Shown: positions 36,588 through 47,838 of the stretch, piece after piece | Layout: each line of letters starts with the position of its first letter | How positions within the stretch are numbered: the stretch's first letter is position 1 | Assembly (NCBI GenBank): GCA_020621405.1 | Contig: JAHRYN010000001.1 | Span: forward strand, 944,250 to 1,008,249 | Direction: 5' to 3' | Source: Betaproteobacteria bacterium | GTDB taxonomy: Bacteria > Pseudomonadota > Gammaproteobacteria > Burkholderiales > Rhodocyclaceae | Length of the DNA stretch: 64,000 bases | Notes under the pieces: generated by a model | What the model saw: only the letters and a program-made list of their open reading frames with translations | Told to the model about the DNA's origin: nothing | Databases searched by the model: none | Translations under genes and position numbers: made by a program

Positions 36588-37943
36588 TCACTTCAGGTCA
36601 AACGCCTCGTCCTGTTCCGGCACGACGGCGCTCCAGCCCAGTTCATGTTCCAGCTTCTGCCGCAGGCTGTCGGACGCAACCGGCTCCCCGTGCGTGACGA
36701 AGACACGGCGCGGCGCGCGCTCCAACGGACGCAGCCAGTCGAGTATTTCGCTGTAGTCGGCATGCGCCGACAGGCCTTCGATCTGCGTGACCTCGCAGTT
36801 GATAGGCACATCGCTGCCGAATATGCGCAGCGAGCGCTTTCCCTTGAGCAGCGCGTCACCCCGCGTACCTTCAGCCTGGAAGCCGGCGATGACGACGGTG
36901 TTGCGCGGGTCGGCACCGAAGGCGATCAGTTGGTGCAGGATGCGACCGCCATTGAGCATGCCGGCACCGGCGATGATCACCTTCGGGTAGCGGTTGGACG
37001 CCAGCGCTTCCGATTCCTCCGGCGTGCGGGTGTAGGTGACCGCGTCGCGTACGCGGTCGCAGGCATCCTGGCTGAGTCGGTGTTCGTGGCGGTAGTGACG
37101 GAACACGCCGGTGACGTCGATCGCCATCGGACTGTCCAGGAAAACCGGCAGTTCGGGGATGCGGTGCTCGTCCATCAGCCGTGACAGCAGGTACATCAGC
37201 GCCTGCGCGCGCCCGACGGCGAACGACGGCAGCAGCACGGTACCGCCGCGTGCCGCCGTGCGGCTGACGATGCCGGCGAGCGTCTCGTAGGGGTCGTCCT
37301 TCGGATGCAGCCGGTCGCCATAGGTCGACTCGACCACCAGCCAGTCGGTCGGTGCCAGCGGTTCCGGCGGCTTCATGACCGGATCGTCCGGACGACCGAG
37401 ATCTCCGCTGAAGGTGATGCTCTTTCCGGCGCACTCAACCCTGATGCTGGCGGCGCCCAGGATGTGCCCGGCTCCCGAGAACGTGACATGGAACGGGCCT
37501 ATGGTCACCGGTTCGCCGAAGCCGGTGCTGCGCACATGCTTCATCGCATGACGGGCGTCCTCGGCGGTGTACAGCGGTTCGGCCGGATGATGCTTGCTGT
37601 AGCCGTGCCGGTTGGCGTGGCGCGCATCCTCTTCCTGCAGATGGGCGCTGTCCTCGAGCAGGATTTCGACCAGTTCCCGGCTGGCCGGCGTGGTCCACAC
37701 CGGGCCGTCGAAGCCCTCGCGCATCAGGCGCGGCAGATAACCGGAGTGGTCGAGGTGGGCGTGCGTCAGCACGATCGCCGAAATGTCCTTCGGCGCCACC
37801 GGAAACGGCTTCCAGTTGCGGCTGCGGATGTTCTTGACACCCTGGAACAGACCGCAGTCGACCAGCAGGTTCTGCCCGCCGTGGGTCAGCAGGTAGCGCG
37901 AACCGGTGACCGTTCCGGCTGCGCCGAGAAAGCGTATTTTCAT
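36588..37943 (-). CDS. Metallo-beta-lactamase/beta-CASP RNA-nuclease-like protein
   Basis: A 451-residue member of the MBL-fold RNA-specificity (CPSF73/YSH1-like) family. It has the metal motif HAHLDHSG (residues 61-68), GAGHILGAAS, the FSGDLG motif, then the beta-CASP insertion with FAVGRAQALMY, SAHADYSEI (motif B/C area), and THGEP at the C terminus. Such proteins cut RNA endo- or exonucleolytically. It carries its own GGAGGAG ribosome site and is the only non-flagellar minus-strand gene between the cytochrome and fliE. Specific substrate unknown. Confidence 0.92.
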   Translation of the reverse strand: MKIRFLGAAGTVTGSRYLLTHGGQNLLVDCGLFQGVKNIRSRNWKPFPVAPKDISAIVLTHAHLDHSGYLPRLMREGFDGPVWTTPASRELVEILLEDSAHLQEEDARHANRHGYSKHHPAEPLYTAEDARHAMKHVRSTGFGEPVTIGPFHVTFSGAGHILGAASIRVECAGKSITFSGDLGRPDDPVMKPPEPLAPTDWLVVESTYGDRLHPKDDPYETLAGIVSRTAARGGTVLLPSFAVGRAQALMYLLSRLMDEHRIPELPVFLDSPMAIDVTGVFRHYRHEHRLSQDACDRVRDAVTYTRTPEESEALASNRYPKVIIAGAGMLNGGRILHQLIAFGADPRNTVVIAGFQAEGTRGDALLKGKRSLRIFGSDVPINCEVTQIEGLSAHADYSEILDWLRPLERAPRRVFVTHGEPVASDSLRQKLEHELGWSAVVPEQDEAFDLK

Positions 37944-38003
37944 GATTGTCTCCTCCAGCCGCCCAGTGTACCCCTCGCACCTTGCCCCACCACCGACGAA
38001 AAA

Positions 38004-38025
38004 AAACCGGCCTCGCGGCCGGTTT
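38004..38025 (-). terminator. Terminator after fliE
   Basis: AAACCGGCC (38004-38012), tetraloop, GGCCGGTTT (38017-38025); on the minus strand it is followed by a T run (TTTTTTTTCG). It is a classical intrinsic terminator just 22 bp after the fliE stop. Confidence 0.93.
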
Positions 38026-38046
38026 CTTCAAGCAGGGCGAACCCGC

Positions 38047-38364
38047 TCAGACGCTCATGTTCATGATGTCCTGGTAGGCATTCACCAGCTTGTTGCGTAC
38101 TTGCACCATCTGCTGGAAGGACAGGCTGGCCTTCTGCGAGGCGATCATCACGTCCTGCAGATTGGCTTCCGACGAGCCGGTGATGAAGCCCTCCGACATC
38201 TGCTGCGCCTGCTGCTGCGCGGCATTGACCTGTTCGATCGCCGACTTGAGCGCGTCGCCGAAACTGGCGCCGGAGTCGGCATCCACCTTGCCGACCGGCT
38301 TGCCGGCAGCGACCTGCGCGGTCGAGCGCAGCTCGGTAATCATCTGGTTCAGGCTGGTACTCAT
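38047..38364 (-). CDS. fliE: Flagellar hook-basal body complex protein FliE
   Basis: MS-ring/rod junction protein; 105 residues. Conserved C-terminal part: SFGDALKSAIEQVNAAQQQA, NLQDVMIASQKASLSFQQM and VQVRNKLVNAYQDIMNMSV, the family signature. GGAGGAAG precedes the ATG. It is a single-gene transcript from a sigma-54-type promoter with a structured leader. FliE is the first substrate of the export apparatus, so early separate control is plausible. Confidence 0.97.
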   Translation of the reverse strand: MSTSLNQMITELRSTAQVAAGKPVGKVDADSGASFGDALKSAIEQVNAAQQQAQQMSEGFITGSSEANLQDVMIASQKASLSFQQMVQVRNKLVNAYQDIMNMSV

Positions 38365-38381
38365 GGTCTTCCTCCATTGCC

Positions 38382-38423
38382 GGGCGGCAATAAATGCCGC
38401 CCACTGACCGCCATTACGGCGGT
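38382..38423 (-). repeat. Two tandem hairpins in the fliE leader
   Basis: GGGCGGCA (38382-38389)/TGCCGCCC (38395-38402), 5-nt loop, and ACCGCC (38407-38412)/GGCGGT (38418-38423), 5-nt loop. Both are perfect and lie between the sigma-54-type promoter and the fliE ribosome site, which is 5-8 bp from the first hairpin. Confidence 0.7.
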
Positions 38424-38446
38424 TGTCACCCGGTTACCGGATATGT

Positions 38447-38462
38447 AGCAAATTCCGGACCA
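38447..38462 (-). promoter_or_regulatory. Sigma-54 promoter of fliE
   Basis: On the minus strand TGGTCCGGAATTTGCT matches 10 of 12 defined bases of TGGCACG-N4-TTGCW with exact -24/-12 spacing. The start of transcription would be near 38436, about 70 bp before the fliE ATG. The local activator FlrC fits. Confidence 0.75.
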
Positions 38463-38481
38463 CGCGAATGCCAGACGCCCT

Positions 38482-39884
<1,403 letters not shown>

Positions 39885-39888
<4 letters not shown>

Positions 39889-41108
39889 TGCCCGCTCTCC
39901 AGCTCTTCCTCTTGAACACTGCTTTCGGTCCGCACCGGCAGGCGCAGCGTGAAGCAGCTGCCCTCGTCCGGTGCCGACCGGCATTCGATGTCGCCGCCGT
40001 GAACGCGGGCGACGCCGCGTGCGATCGCCAGCCCGAGTCCGGTTCCTTCCTCACGCGTGGTGAAGAAGGGTTCGAACAGCCGCTCCTGTATGTCGTGCGG
40101 GATGCCGCGTCCGTTGTCGCGCACCGTGAAGCACAGGCTGACCGGGTCGACCGACACGGCCAGACCGACCTCGCCGCCACTGGCACAGGCCTGCACGGCG
40201 TTTTCCAGCAGGCTGACCAGCGCGCTGGCGATGGCCTTGCGGTCGCCGGACACCGTCGTGTCGGCGGGCGCCGGATCGACCACCAGCCCGACGCCGGCCT
40301 GGCGCGCTACCGGTTCGACGGTGTGGTGCAATTCCTCGATCAGCGCAGCGACGTCTATCGCCTCGCGGCCGAGCACTTCTCCGCGCGCGAACATCAGCGT
40401 GTCGCGGATCAGGCGTTCGAGGTGGCGCAGCCGGTCCTGGGCGCGCGAGGCGATCGAACGCACGTCGGCGCTCGGCATGTCGCGTCCGATCAGCGTGCCG
40501 ACATAGAGCGTTGCAGCGGCCAGCGGCGTGCGCAACTGATGCGCGAGCGAGGCGGCCATTTCACCCATGGCCGCCAGGCGCTCGTTGCGCGCGGCCGCAA
40601 TCTTCAGTGAATGCTGGCGCGTCATGTCGTGCAGCAGCACGATGCGCGCGTTTTCTCCGGCCAGCGAGGCCTCGCCGACCGACAGCCGGCGCTGCGCGCC
40701 GTCGGAGCCGGTGCAGTCCCATTCGGCCGGCGCATCCGCCGGCTGCAGGCGCGCGGCGCACGAACTCCATGCCTGTCCGGCGCTCGCCCCCACCATGTCG
40801 AAGGCGGCCGGATTGGCCTGTTCTATGCAGTCCCGGCCATCGACCACGACGACACCGGCCGGCAGCTGGTTGAGCAGCGTGGACAGGCGATCGGTCAGGC
40901 GCGCCTTCTCCTCGTACTGCCGGCGCAATTCGCCATTGGCGGCGGCCAGTTCCTCGGTCAGGCTGGCCACCTGCCGCTCGAGCGTGCCGTAGGCCTCGGA
41001 CAATTCGGCCGACGCCGCGTTGAACAGCCGGAATGCTTCCGCCAGCCGCGCCGCCTCTTCCGGGGCGATGCGGGCGTTGTCAGTCGGGTTCGCGGATTGG
41101 TCAGCCAT
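39885..41108 (-). CDS. flrB: FlrB/FleS-like flagellar sensor histidine kinase
   Basis: Partner kinase of FlrC; 407 residues from the ATG at 41108 (MADQSANPTDN). It has no membrane helix: N-terminal coiled coil (about 20-85), a PAS-like domain (about 90-180: LPAGVVVVDGRDCIEQANPA), a HisKA domain with EMAASLAHQLRTPLAAA (phospho-His about residue 215) and a HATPase domain (LLENAVQACAS, DNGRGIPHDI, GTGLGLAIARGV). An open frame extends to 41477 but overlaps fliF and its promoter region. A sigma-54-type site precedes it. Confidence 0.93.
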
Positions 41109-41152
41109 GCCTGGGGCGCAGATGTGCAGGGATTTATCGACCGTGCCAGCGT

Positions 41153-41168
41153 AGCAAGGGCCAAGCCA
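41153..41168 (-). promoter_or_regulatory. Sigma-54 promoter of flrB-flrC
   Basis: On the minus strand TGGCTTGGCCCTTGCT fits TGGCACG-N4-TTGCW at 10 of 12 positions with correct spacing, 45-60 bp before the flrB ATG. In Vibrio and Pseudomonas the flrBC/fleSR genes are likewise sigma-54-dependent under FlrA/FleQ. No such activator gene is in this window. Confidence 0.7.
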
Positions 41169-41310
41169 TGCGCTTAGCGAAATCAGCCGGCCAAAACACC
41201 GCCTTATCCGCGGAACGGCTCGCGCGAGGGCGGCCGACAATCCGTCCCATCCCGCAAGGTGGATCGATCCGTCGGCACACCGGAAACCAGTAACCTGCAA
41301 GAGACGAACC

Positions 41311-43020
41311 ATGGCCGCAGCCAACGCCGTACTCGATCCGAACGCCGCCCCGGCCACGCCGCTCGCACTGGCCGCGCAGCGTCTGGCCGAGATGCCGATG
41401 CAGAAGAAGATGGCGCTGGCAGGTGGCGCCGCCATGGCGATCGCCCTGCTGGTCGGCCTGCTGCTGTGGAGCCGCACGCCGGACTACGAGGTGCTGTTCT
41501 CCAACATCAACGACAAGGACGGCGGTGCCATCGTCGCGCTGCTGCAGCAGCAGAACGTGCCGCACAAGTTCTCCGAAGGCGGGCATGCCATCCTCGTGCC
41601 GTCCCAGTTCGTCCACGACACCCGGCTCAAGCTGGCGGCCCAGGGCCTGCCGCGCGGAGGCTCGGTCGGCTTCGAACTGATGGAGTCGCAGAAACTCGGT
41701 CAGTCGCAGTTTTCCGAACAGGTGACCTACCAGCGCGCGCTGGAAGGCGAACTGGCACGCACCATCGGTACGCTGGCCGCAGTCGACAATGCACGCGTGC
41801 ACTTGGCCATCCCGAAACAGAGCGCCTTCCTGCGCGACGACCAGAAGCCGTCCGCTTCGGTCGTGCTCGGTCTGCTGGGCGGCCGCACACTGACGCCGGA
41901 ACAGGTCGGCGGCATCGTGCATCTGGTGGCATCCAGCGTGCCTCAGCTGTCGCCGGCCAATGTGTCGGTACTCGACCAGAACGGCAATCTGCTGTCGAAC
42001 GACCGCGACCCGAAGGACAGCAGCTCGCTGAATCCGACCCAGCTGAAATACGTACGCGACATCGAAACTTCGACCATCCGGCGCATCGAAGCCATGCTCG
42101 AGCCCATCATGGGCCGCGGCAACTACCGCGTGCAGACTGCGGCCGACATCGATTTCAGCCAGGCCGAGCAGACAGCGGAAACCTACAAGCCCAATCCCAC
42201 GCCGCAGGCGGCGATCCGCAGCCAGCAGCTGAGCGAATCGATCAGCAACCAGCCGACCGCCGGCGGCGTGCCGGGTTCGCTGAGCAATCAGCCGCCGGCC
42301 CCGGCGACCGCGCCGATCACCAAACCGGCCGCGCCGGCAGGCGCTGCTGGCGCGACGGTCGACAACCAGCCGGTACCGATCAACACGCGCAAGGATTCGA
42401 CCACAAATTTCGAGCTGGACAAGACGGTGCAGCACATCCGGCAGCCGGTCGGCCAGATCAAGCGCCTGTCGGTGGCGGTGCTGGTGGCGCAGCGCATCGA
42501 GACCGACAAGGACGGCAAGACCAAGCCGATTCCGCCGACCGAAGAGGAAATCAAGCGCATCAACGACCTGACGCGTGAAGCCATGGGTTTCAGCGAGGCG
42601 CGCGGCGATACGCTGAACGTCGCGTCGGCACCGTTCACCGAAGTGCGTGACGAAGTGGCCAATACGCCGATCTGGAAAGATCCGGAAATGACCGGCCTGG
42701 CGCGCGAACTGGTCAAGTACCTGCTGGTGGCCGGCGTCGCCGCCTATCTGCTGTTCGGCGTACTGCGCCCGCTGGTGCGCAACCTGACGACGCCGCAGGA
42801 GAAGGACGAGGAATCAGGGGTACGCGACGTCACGCTGGACGAGGACGGCCAGCCGATGGCCAGCCTGGCGGGCGGCAGCGCTGCCCAGCTCGAACTGTCG
42901 CCCGAAGCCCGCGCAGCACATGATTTCGAAACCAAGTTGCACGCCGCGCGTACGATGGCCAGCAGTGATCCGAAGGCGATCGCGGAAGTGATCAAGCATT
43001 GGGTGAGCGGCGATGAATGA
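41311..43020 (+). CDS. fliF: Flagellar MS-ring protein FliF
   Basis: Forms the inner-membrane MS ring on which the motor and export gate assemble; 569 residues. Two membrane helices are seen, near residues 32-52 (LAGGAAMAIALLVGLLLW) and near 468-488 (LVKYLLVAGVAAYLLFGVLR), flanking the periplasmic ring-building domains (YEVLFSNINDKDGGAIVALL, PKQSAFLRDDQKPSASVVL). The cytoplasmic C terminus carries the FliG-binding tail (DPKAIAEVIKHWVSGDE). The stop overlaps the fliG start by 8 bp (ATGAATGA). It is divergent from flrB across 202 bp. Confidence 0.98.
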   Translation: MAAANAVLDPNAAPATPLALAAQRLAEMPMQKKMALAGGAAMAIALLVGLLLWSRTPDYEVLFSNINDKDGGAIVALLQQQNVPHKFSEGGHAILVPSQFVHDTRLKLAAQGLPRGGSVGFELMESQKLGQSQFSEQVTYQRALEGELARTIGTLAAVDNARVHLAIPKQSAFLRDDQKPSASVVLGLLGGRTLTPEQVGGIVHLVASSVPQLSPANVSVLDQNGNLLSNDRDPKDSSSLNPTQLKYVRDIETSTIRRIEAMLEPIMGRGNYRVQTAADIDFSQAEQTAETYKPNPTPQAAIRSQQLSESISNQPTAGGVPGSLSNQPPAPATAPITKPAAPAGAAGATVDNQPVPINTRKDSTTNFELDKTVQHIRQPVGQIKRLSVAVLVAQRIETDKDGKTKPIPPTEEEIKRINDLTREAMGFSEARGDTLNVASAPFTEVRDEVANTPIWKDPEMTGLARELVKYLLVAGVAAYLLFGVLRPLVRNLTTPQEKDEESGVRDVTLDEDGQPMASLAGGSAAQLELSPEARAAHDFETKLHAARTMASSDPKAIAEVIKHWVSGDE

Positions 43021-44005
43021 TGAAGGTATCGAACGCAGCGCGCTGCTGCTGGTGACGCTGGGCGAGGACGCCGCCGCCGAGGTACTCAAGCACCTCGGGC
43101 CGCGCGAGGTGCAGAAGATAGGTACCGCGATGGCCGGCCTGAAGAACGTGCCGCGCGAGAAGGTGACCGCGGTGCTCGACCTGTTCGACGAAGCCACGTC
43201 GGCAGGCAGCCGCGTGTCGGCCGACGAGACGCTGATCCGCAACATGCTGACCAAGGCGCTCGGCGAGGAGCGTGCCGGCCACCTGCTGTCGCGCATTCTC
43301 AACGATTCGGACACCGCCGGCATCGAAGGCCTGAAGTGGCTCGATGCGCCGACCATCGCCAATCTGATCAAGAACGAACACCCGCAGATCATCGCCACCA
43401 TCCTGACCCATCTGGAATTCGACCAGGCAGCCGAAGTGCTCAAGCTGTTCGGCGAGCGCCTGCGCAACGACATCGTGCTGCGCATCGCGACGCTCGACGG
43501 CGTGCAGCCGGTGGCGCTGAAGGAGCTGAACGAGGCCATGTCGCGTGTGCTGTCCGGCTCGGCCAAGATGAAGAAGACGGCGCTGGGCGGCATCAAGGCG
43601 ACCGCGGAAATACTGGGTTTCGTCGGCAGCGCGAACGAATCGGCCATCCTTGACGCGGTCAAGGAATACGACGCCGAACTGGCGCAGAAAATCGTCGACG
43701 AAATGTTCGTGTTCGAGAACCTGCTCGACATCGACGACCGCGGCATCCAGACGCTGCTGCGCGAAGTCAGCGGCGATCAGCTGGTGTTGGCGCTCAAGGG
43801 CGCCTCGCCGGAACTGCGCGAGAAGATATTCAAGAACATGTCGTCGCGCGCAGCCGAATCGCTGCGCGAGGATCTGGAAGGCCGCGGCCCGGTCAAGCTG
43901 TCCGAAGTCGAGGGCGAGCAGAAGGAAATCCTTAAGATCGCACGCCGGCTGGCGGAAGAAGGCCAGATTGTCATGGGCGGCAAGGGCGGCGAGGAAATGG
44001 TGTGA
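43013..44005 (+). CDS. fliG: Flagellar motor switch protein FliG
   Basis: Rotor protein that contacts the stator; 330 residues. Features are the N-terminal domain that binds FliF, the central EHPQ motif (NLIKNEHPQIIATILTHLE, about residues 118-136), and the C-terminal charged helix domain with residues ISWCVLALKGASPELREKI-like segment (here QLVLALKGASPELREKI). The gene starts inside the fliF stop. 37 bp separate it from fliH. Confidence 0.98.
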   Translation: MNDEGIERSALLLVTLGEDAAAEVLKHLGPREVQKIGTAMAGLKNVPREKVTAVLDLFDEATSAGSRVSADETLIRNMLTKALGEERAGHLLSRILNDSDTAGIEGLKWLDAPTIANLIKNEHPQIIATILTHLEFDQAAEVLKLFGERLRNDIVLRIATLDGVQPVALKELNEAMSRVLSGSAKMKKTALGGIKATAEILGFVGSANESAILDAVKEYDAELAQKIVDEMFVFENLLDIDDRGIQTLLREVSGDQLVLALKGASPELREKIFKNMSSRAAESLREDLEGRGPVKLSEVEGEQKEILKIARRLAEEGQIVMGGKGGEEMV

Positions 44006-44042
44006 CCGGGCATCACGCTGAGCTCGCGCGGAGCACGAATCG

Positions 44043-44726
44043 ATGACCGGCGACGGCGCGTTTGCCTTCACGCAGTGGAAGCTGCCGGTGTTCGATCAGG
44101 ACGCGCAGGATGCGCGTCAGGCCGATGCGGAGGCCGCTGCCGCGCAGACGGCCGGCCAGTCGCCGGTCGCACCGGAACCGGAACCCGAACCGCTGCCGGA
44201 ACCCGCGTTCAAGCTGCCGACCGCCGACGAACTGGAAAGGCTGCAGCAGGACGCACACCGGGAAGGCTACGCAGCCGGCTATGAAGAAGGCACGGCGCGT
44301 GTGCGCATGGAGGCGATGCGCCTGCACAGCGTCATTGAACAGCTGGAAGAGGCGCTGGCCGCACTCGATACGCGGGTGGCGCAGGACGTGCTGCAGCTGG
44401 GTGTCGAAATTGCCCGCCAGGTCGTGCGCCAGACCATCGAGGTCAAGCCTGAGGTGGTGATCAGCGTGGTTCGGGAGGCGATCAACCAACTGCCGCACCA
44501 GCACACCGCGGTCTATCTGAACCCGGAGGATGCGTCGCTGGTGCGATCGCATGCGGGCGACCAGCTGGCCCACGCCGGCCACCGAATCTTTGAGGATGAA
44601 GGCATCGCGCGCGGCGGCTGCAAGGTGGAAGCCGGCGGCAGCCACATCGACGCGACGCTGGCGACGCGCTGGACGCGCATCGTCGAGGCACTGGCCGACG
44701 ATACGGATTGGATCGAACGTGACTGA
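44043..44726 (+). CDS. fliH: Flagellar assembly protein FliH (export ATPase regulator)
   Basis: Binds the FliI ATPase and docks it at the C ring; 227 residues. An acidic Pro/Glu-rich N-terminal linker ([11 protein letters not shown]) is followed by a helical region with GxxxG-like pattern ([13 protein letters not shown]) and the conserved C-terminal domain ([35 protein letters not shown]). It overlaps fliI by 8 bp. Confidence 0.94.
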   Translation: MTGDGAFAFTQWKLPVFDQDAQDARQADAEAAAAQTAGQSPVAPEPEPEPLPEPAFKLPTADELERLQQDAHREGYAAGYEEGTARVRMEAMRLHSVIEQLEEALAALDTRVAQDVLQLGVEIARQVVRQTIEVKPEVVISVVREAINQLPHQHTAVYLNPEDASLVRSHAGDQLAHAGHRIFEDEGIARGGCKVEAGGSHIDATLATRWTRIVEALADDTDWIERD

Positions 44727-46191
44727 CGTGCTGACCGACGACGAACTCGACGGCGAGGCAGTCAGGGCACCCGAGGCACCGGTGCCGGACAACGCGCACG
44801 TCGCCAAGTGGTCGGGCTTTCTCGCCGACTGCGGCACGCTGGCCGGACGCATCAATCCCTACCAGCATGCCGGCCGGCTCACCCGCATCAATGGCCTGGT
44901 GATGGAAGCGGCCGGTCTGAAGCTGCCGCTCGGATCCGGCTGCCGCATCATGGTGCCGGGCGGCAACAGCTGCGAGGCGGAAGTGGTCGGCTTCAACGGC
45001 GAAAAGCTGTTCATGATGCCGACCGACGACGTGATCGGTCTGGCGCCCGGTGCCCAGGTCATTCCACTGGAAACCGCGCCGCAGCGTCCGACACCGACCG
45101 AGCGGCTGGAACCGCGCCGGCGCGCATCCGACCGCGCCAAGCACCTGCCGGTCGGCGACGCACTGCTCGGCCGCGTGGTCGATGGCGCCGGCCGCCCGCT
45201 GGACGGACTCGGCCCGATCGTGACCCGGCATTCGCGCTCGGTCGCCAGCCGCGCCGTCAATCCGCTGCTGCGCGAACCGATACGCCGCACCATGGACGTC
45301 GGCATCCGCTCCATCAATTCGCTGCTGACAGTCGGCCGTGGCCAGCGCATCGGCCTGTTCGCAGGCTCGGGCGTCGGCAAATCGGTGCTGCTGGGCATGA
45401 TGGCGCGTTTCACGTCGGCCGAGGTGGTCGTGGTAGGGCTGATCGGCGAACGGGGCCGCGAAGTGAAGGAATTCATCGAACAGATCCTGGGCGCAGCCGG
45501 CCTGGTGCGTTCGGTAGTGGTCGCGGCACCCGCCGACACCAGCCCGCTGATGCGGCTGCAGGGCGCGGCCTACGCCACCACGGTGGCCGAGTGGTTCCGC
45601 GACCAGGGCCGGCACGTGCTGCTGATCATGGATTCGCTGACCCGCTACGCGATGGCGCAGCGCGAGATCGCGCTGGCCATCGGCGAACCGCCAGTCACGC
45701 GCGGTTATCCGCCATCGGTGTTCGCGCGCCTGCCGCAGCTGGTCGAGCGCGCCGGCAACGGCCCGGAAGGCGGCGGTTCGATCACGGCCTTCTACACCGT
45801 GCTGGCCGAAGGCGACGACCAGCAGGATCCGATCGCCGACTCGGCCCGCGCCATCCTTGACGGCCACTTCGTGCTGACCCGCCAGCTGGCCGACGGCGGC
45901 CACTACCCGGCGATCGACATCGAACAGTCGGTATCGCGCGTCATGCACGGCCTGGTCAAGCCCAGCCATTTCGATCTGGTGCGCCGTTTCAAGGGACTGT
46001 GGTCACGCTACCAGCGCGCCCGCGACCTGATTTCGGTCGGTGCCTATTCGCCCGGCTCCGATCCGCAGCTGGATCTGGCGGTCAACATGTTCCCGACGCT
46101 GGAAGCCTTCCTGCAGCAGCGCATGGACGAACGCGAAGGGTACGAGGATGCGGTGATGAAGCTGCACCAGATATTCGGCATGACTCCGTGA
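44719..46191 (+). CDS. fliI: Flagellum-specific export ATPase FliI
   Basis: ATPase of the flagellar type III export system; 490 residues, beginning at GTG 44719, which overlaps the fliH stop by 8 bp. Walker A is [15 protein letters not shown] (about residues 215-228) and Walker B lies in [15 protein letters not shown] (about 297-310). An N-terminal extension of about 45 residues relative to many family members carries the Asp/Glu-rich start. The F1-beta-like fold and position after fliH are decisive. The next gene, fliJ, is 81 bp downstream. Confidence 0.97.
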   Translation: MTDVLTDDELDGEAVRAPEAPVPDNAHVAKWSGFLADCGTLAGRINPYQHAGRLTRINGLVMEAAGLKLPLGSGCRIMVPGGNSCEAEVVGFNGEKLFMMPTDDVIGLAPGAQVIPLETAPQRPTPTERLEPRRRASDRAKHLPVGDALLGRVVDGAGRPLDGLGPIVTRHSRSVASRAVNPLLREPIRRTMDVGIRSINSLLTVGRGQRIGLFAGSGVGKSVLLGMMARFTSAEVVVVGLIGERGREVKEFIEQILGAAGLVRSVVVAAPADTSPLMRLQGAAYATTVAEWFRDQGRHVLLIMDSLTRYAMAQREIALAIGEPPVTRGYPPSVFARLPQLVERAGNGPEGGGSITAFYTVLAEGDDQQDPIADSARAILDGHFVLTRQLADGGHYPAIDIEQSVSRVMHGLVKPSHFDLVRRFKGLWSRYQRARDLISVGAYSPGSDPQLDLAVNMFPTLEAFLQQRMDEREGYEDAVMKLHQIFGMTP

Positions 46192-46272
46192 TTGCAAAAA
46201 ATCGTCACGGGCACCGCCGGCATGACCTGAAGCAAGCCACCGACACGCGAAGTGGAACATCCTTGCATCGCC

Positions 46273-46710
46273 ATGGCTGAACCTTTCCGACTGCAAACCA
46301 TTCTCGACCTGAGCCAGAACCGCATGGACGAGGCGGCGCGCGCATTTGCCGCACTGCTGGCCAGCGAACAGGATCAGGCGCGCAAGCTGACCCTGCTTGA
46401 GGACTACCGCACCGAATATCAGGGCCAGTTCATGGCGGCGGCGCGCGACGGACTGACGCCGGGTCAGTGGACGAACTACCGCGCCTTTCTGGCCCGCATC
46501 GACGACGCGATCCGGCAACAGGAATACCAGGTCGCGCAGTCGCGTGACCGCGCCCAGGCAGGCCAGCGCGAGTGGCTGGACACACGCACCCGCGTCAAGG
46601 CTTTTGAAACCCTGTCCGACCGCCATCAGGCCAATATCGTCCGGCGCGAAGCGCGGGCCGAGCAGCGCGTAGCCGACGACCGCCCCTGTCGTCAGATGAA
46701 CGACGACTGA
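46273..46710 (+). CDS. fliJ: Flagellar export protein FliJ
   Basis: Coiled-coil stalk of the export ATPase and chaperone escort; 145 residues, nearly all helical. Signature positions are FRLQTILDLSQNRMDEAARA near the N terminus and a long Arg/Gln-rich C-terminal helix (TRVKAFETLSDRHQANIVRR). The ATG at 46273 is chosen; a GTG at 46252 would add seven residues and has a similar weak ribosome site. Confidence 0.9.
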   Translation: MAEPFRLQTILDLSQNRMDEAARAFAALLASEQDQARKLTLLEDYRTEYQGQFMAAARDGLTPGQWTNYRAFLARIDDAIRQQEYQVAQSRDRAQAGQREWLDTRTRVKAFETLSDRHQANIVRREARAEQRVADDRPCRQMNDD

Positions 46711-46721
46711 ACCGCCCTCCC

Positions 46722-46737
46722 TGGCACGGATAGTGCT
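46722..46737 (+). promoter_or_regulatory. Sigma-54 promoter of fliK
   Basis: TGGCACGGATAGTGCT fits TGGCACG-N4-TTGCW at 11 of 12 positions, including a perfect -24 element. It lies 29 bp before the fliK ATG and 12 bp after the fliJ stop, so it provides a new promoter inside the fli cluster. Confidence 0.85.
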
Positions 46738-46766
46738 GTGATCCATCCATCACTGGAGAGATCACC

Positions 46767-47795
46767 ATGGCAGACATCGCACTCAAGCTTCCTTCAACCA
46801 CGGCAACGCCCGCTTCCGGCGGTCCGGTCGGCGAGGTACGCGGCATCGGTGCGGATGCCTCTACCGAGGACGCGACGGTCGCCTTCGCCGCCCTGCTGAA
46901 GGACAACCTGAACGCCGCACCCGCAGGCGCCGACACCACGCTGCTGGCGGACATCGCTGCGGCGGAGGCTGATGGGCCGGAAGACGGCAAGGATCCGCTC
47001 GATGCGACCGGCGATGCCACTGCGCTGCCGGTAACGACCGACCTGATCGCCGCCACGCTGGTGCCGCCTCCGACCGCGCTGCCGATCGCCGAACAGCTGG
47101 CTGCCAGAACGGCACCGAAGCTCGACGAGGACGGGCAGGATCTGGTCGATGTTCAGCTCGACCGCGACGCACGCGCCGGCAACGGCAAACCGGAAGCGGC
47201 ATTGCCGACGGCAGCGATTGCCGCCCGCACCGGCACGCCGGAGGCTGCCGACGGCAAAAAGATGCCGGAAACCACCCCGCTGACCGAGCTGCTGCCGGAT
47301 GCCGGTCAGCAGGCCGCTCAGACGGCACAGCACACGGATTTCCGCGCACACCTCAGCGCCGCGCAACGCCCGGCCACCGAACTGGCCGTGGCCACCCCAA
47401 TCACGCATCCGGGCTGGGCGGACGACGTCGGCCATCAGGTGACCTGGCTCGCGGACCAGGGATCGAGCAGTGCGGAACTGGTACTGACCCCGCCGCATCT
47501 GGGCCGCATAGAAATCTCATTGCAGATCGGTCCTGACCAGAGCAGTGCGCAGTTCGTTTCGGCTAGCCCGCAGGTGCGCGAGGCACTGGAACAGGCCATG
47601 CCGCGCCTGCGCGAAATGCTGGCCGGCGGTGGCATCTCGCTGGGCGAAGCCAATGTCAGCAGCGATCACCCGTCGGGCGAACGCGGCCACGGCAACGGCC
47701 GGGACGGTCGCGGACGCGACGGATCGGCTGCCGTGGAAGGCGTGATCGCGGCGCCGGCCCGACGCGGTGCAGGCCTCGTAGACCTGTTTGCCTGA
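46767..47795 (+). CDS. fliK: Flagellar hook-length control protein FliK
   Basis: Measures hook length and triggers the export specificity switch through FlhB; 342 residues. The N-terminal two thirds are disordered (Ala, Asp, Pro, Thr), and the C-terminal Flg_hook domain (about 225-300) shows HQVTWLADQGSSSAELVLTP, PHLGRIEISLQIGPDQSSA and REALEQAMPRLREMLAGGG. A glycine/arginine-rich tail follows. A GGAGAG site stands before the ATG. It is the canonical fliK by position; a divergent second FliK-like gene is at 31941-33116. Confidence 0.92.
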   Translation: MADIALKLPSTTATPASGGPVGEVRGIGADASTEDATVAFAALLKDNLNAAPAGADTTLLADIAAAEADGPEDGKDPLDATGDATALPVTTDLIAATLVPPPTALPIAEQLAARTAPKLDEDGQDLVDVQLDRDARAGNGKPEAALPTAAIAARTGTPEAADGKKMPETTPLTELLPDAGQQAAQTAQHTDFRAHLSAAQRPATELAVATPITHPGWADDVGHQVTWLADQGSSSAELVLTPPHLGRIEISLQIGPDQSSAQFVSASPQVREALEQAMPRLREMLAGGGISLGEANVSSDHPSGERGHGNGRDGRGRDGSAAVEGVIAAPARRGAGLVDLFA

Positions 47796-47838
47796 GCGGA
47801 AAAACACGAACTCCTGACGACCAGTACCGCATCAGCAC

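Noticed and set aside
41169..41310. Sigma-54 promoter for fliF in the flrB-fliF gap.
   Set aside because: Several GG-N10-GC pairs occur but none has the TGGCAC or TTGC context; no candidate exceeds chance in GC-rich DNA.
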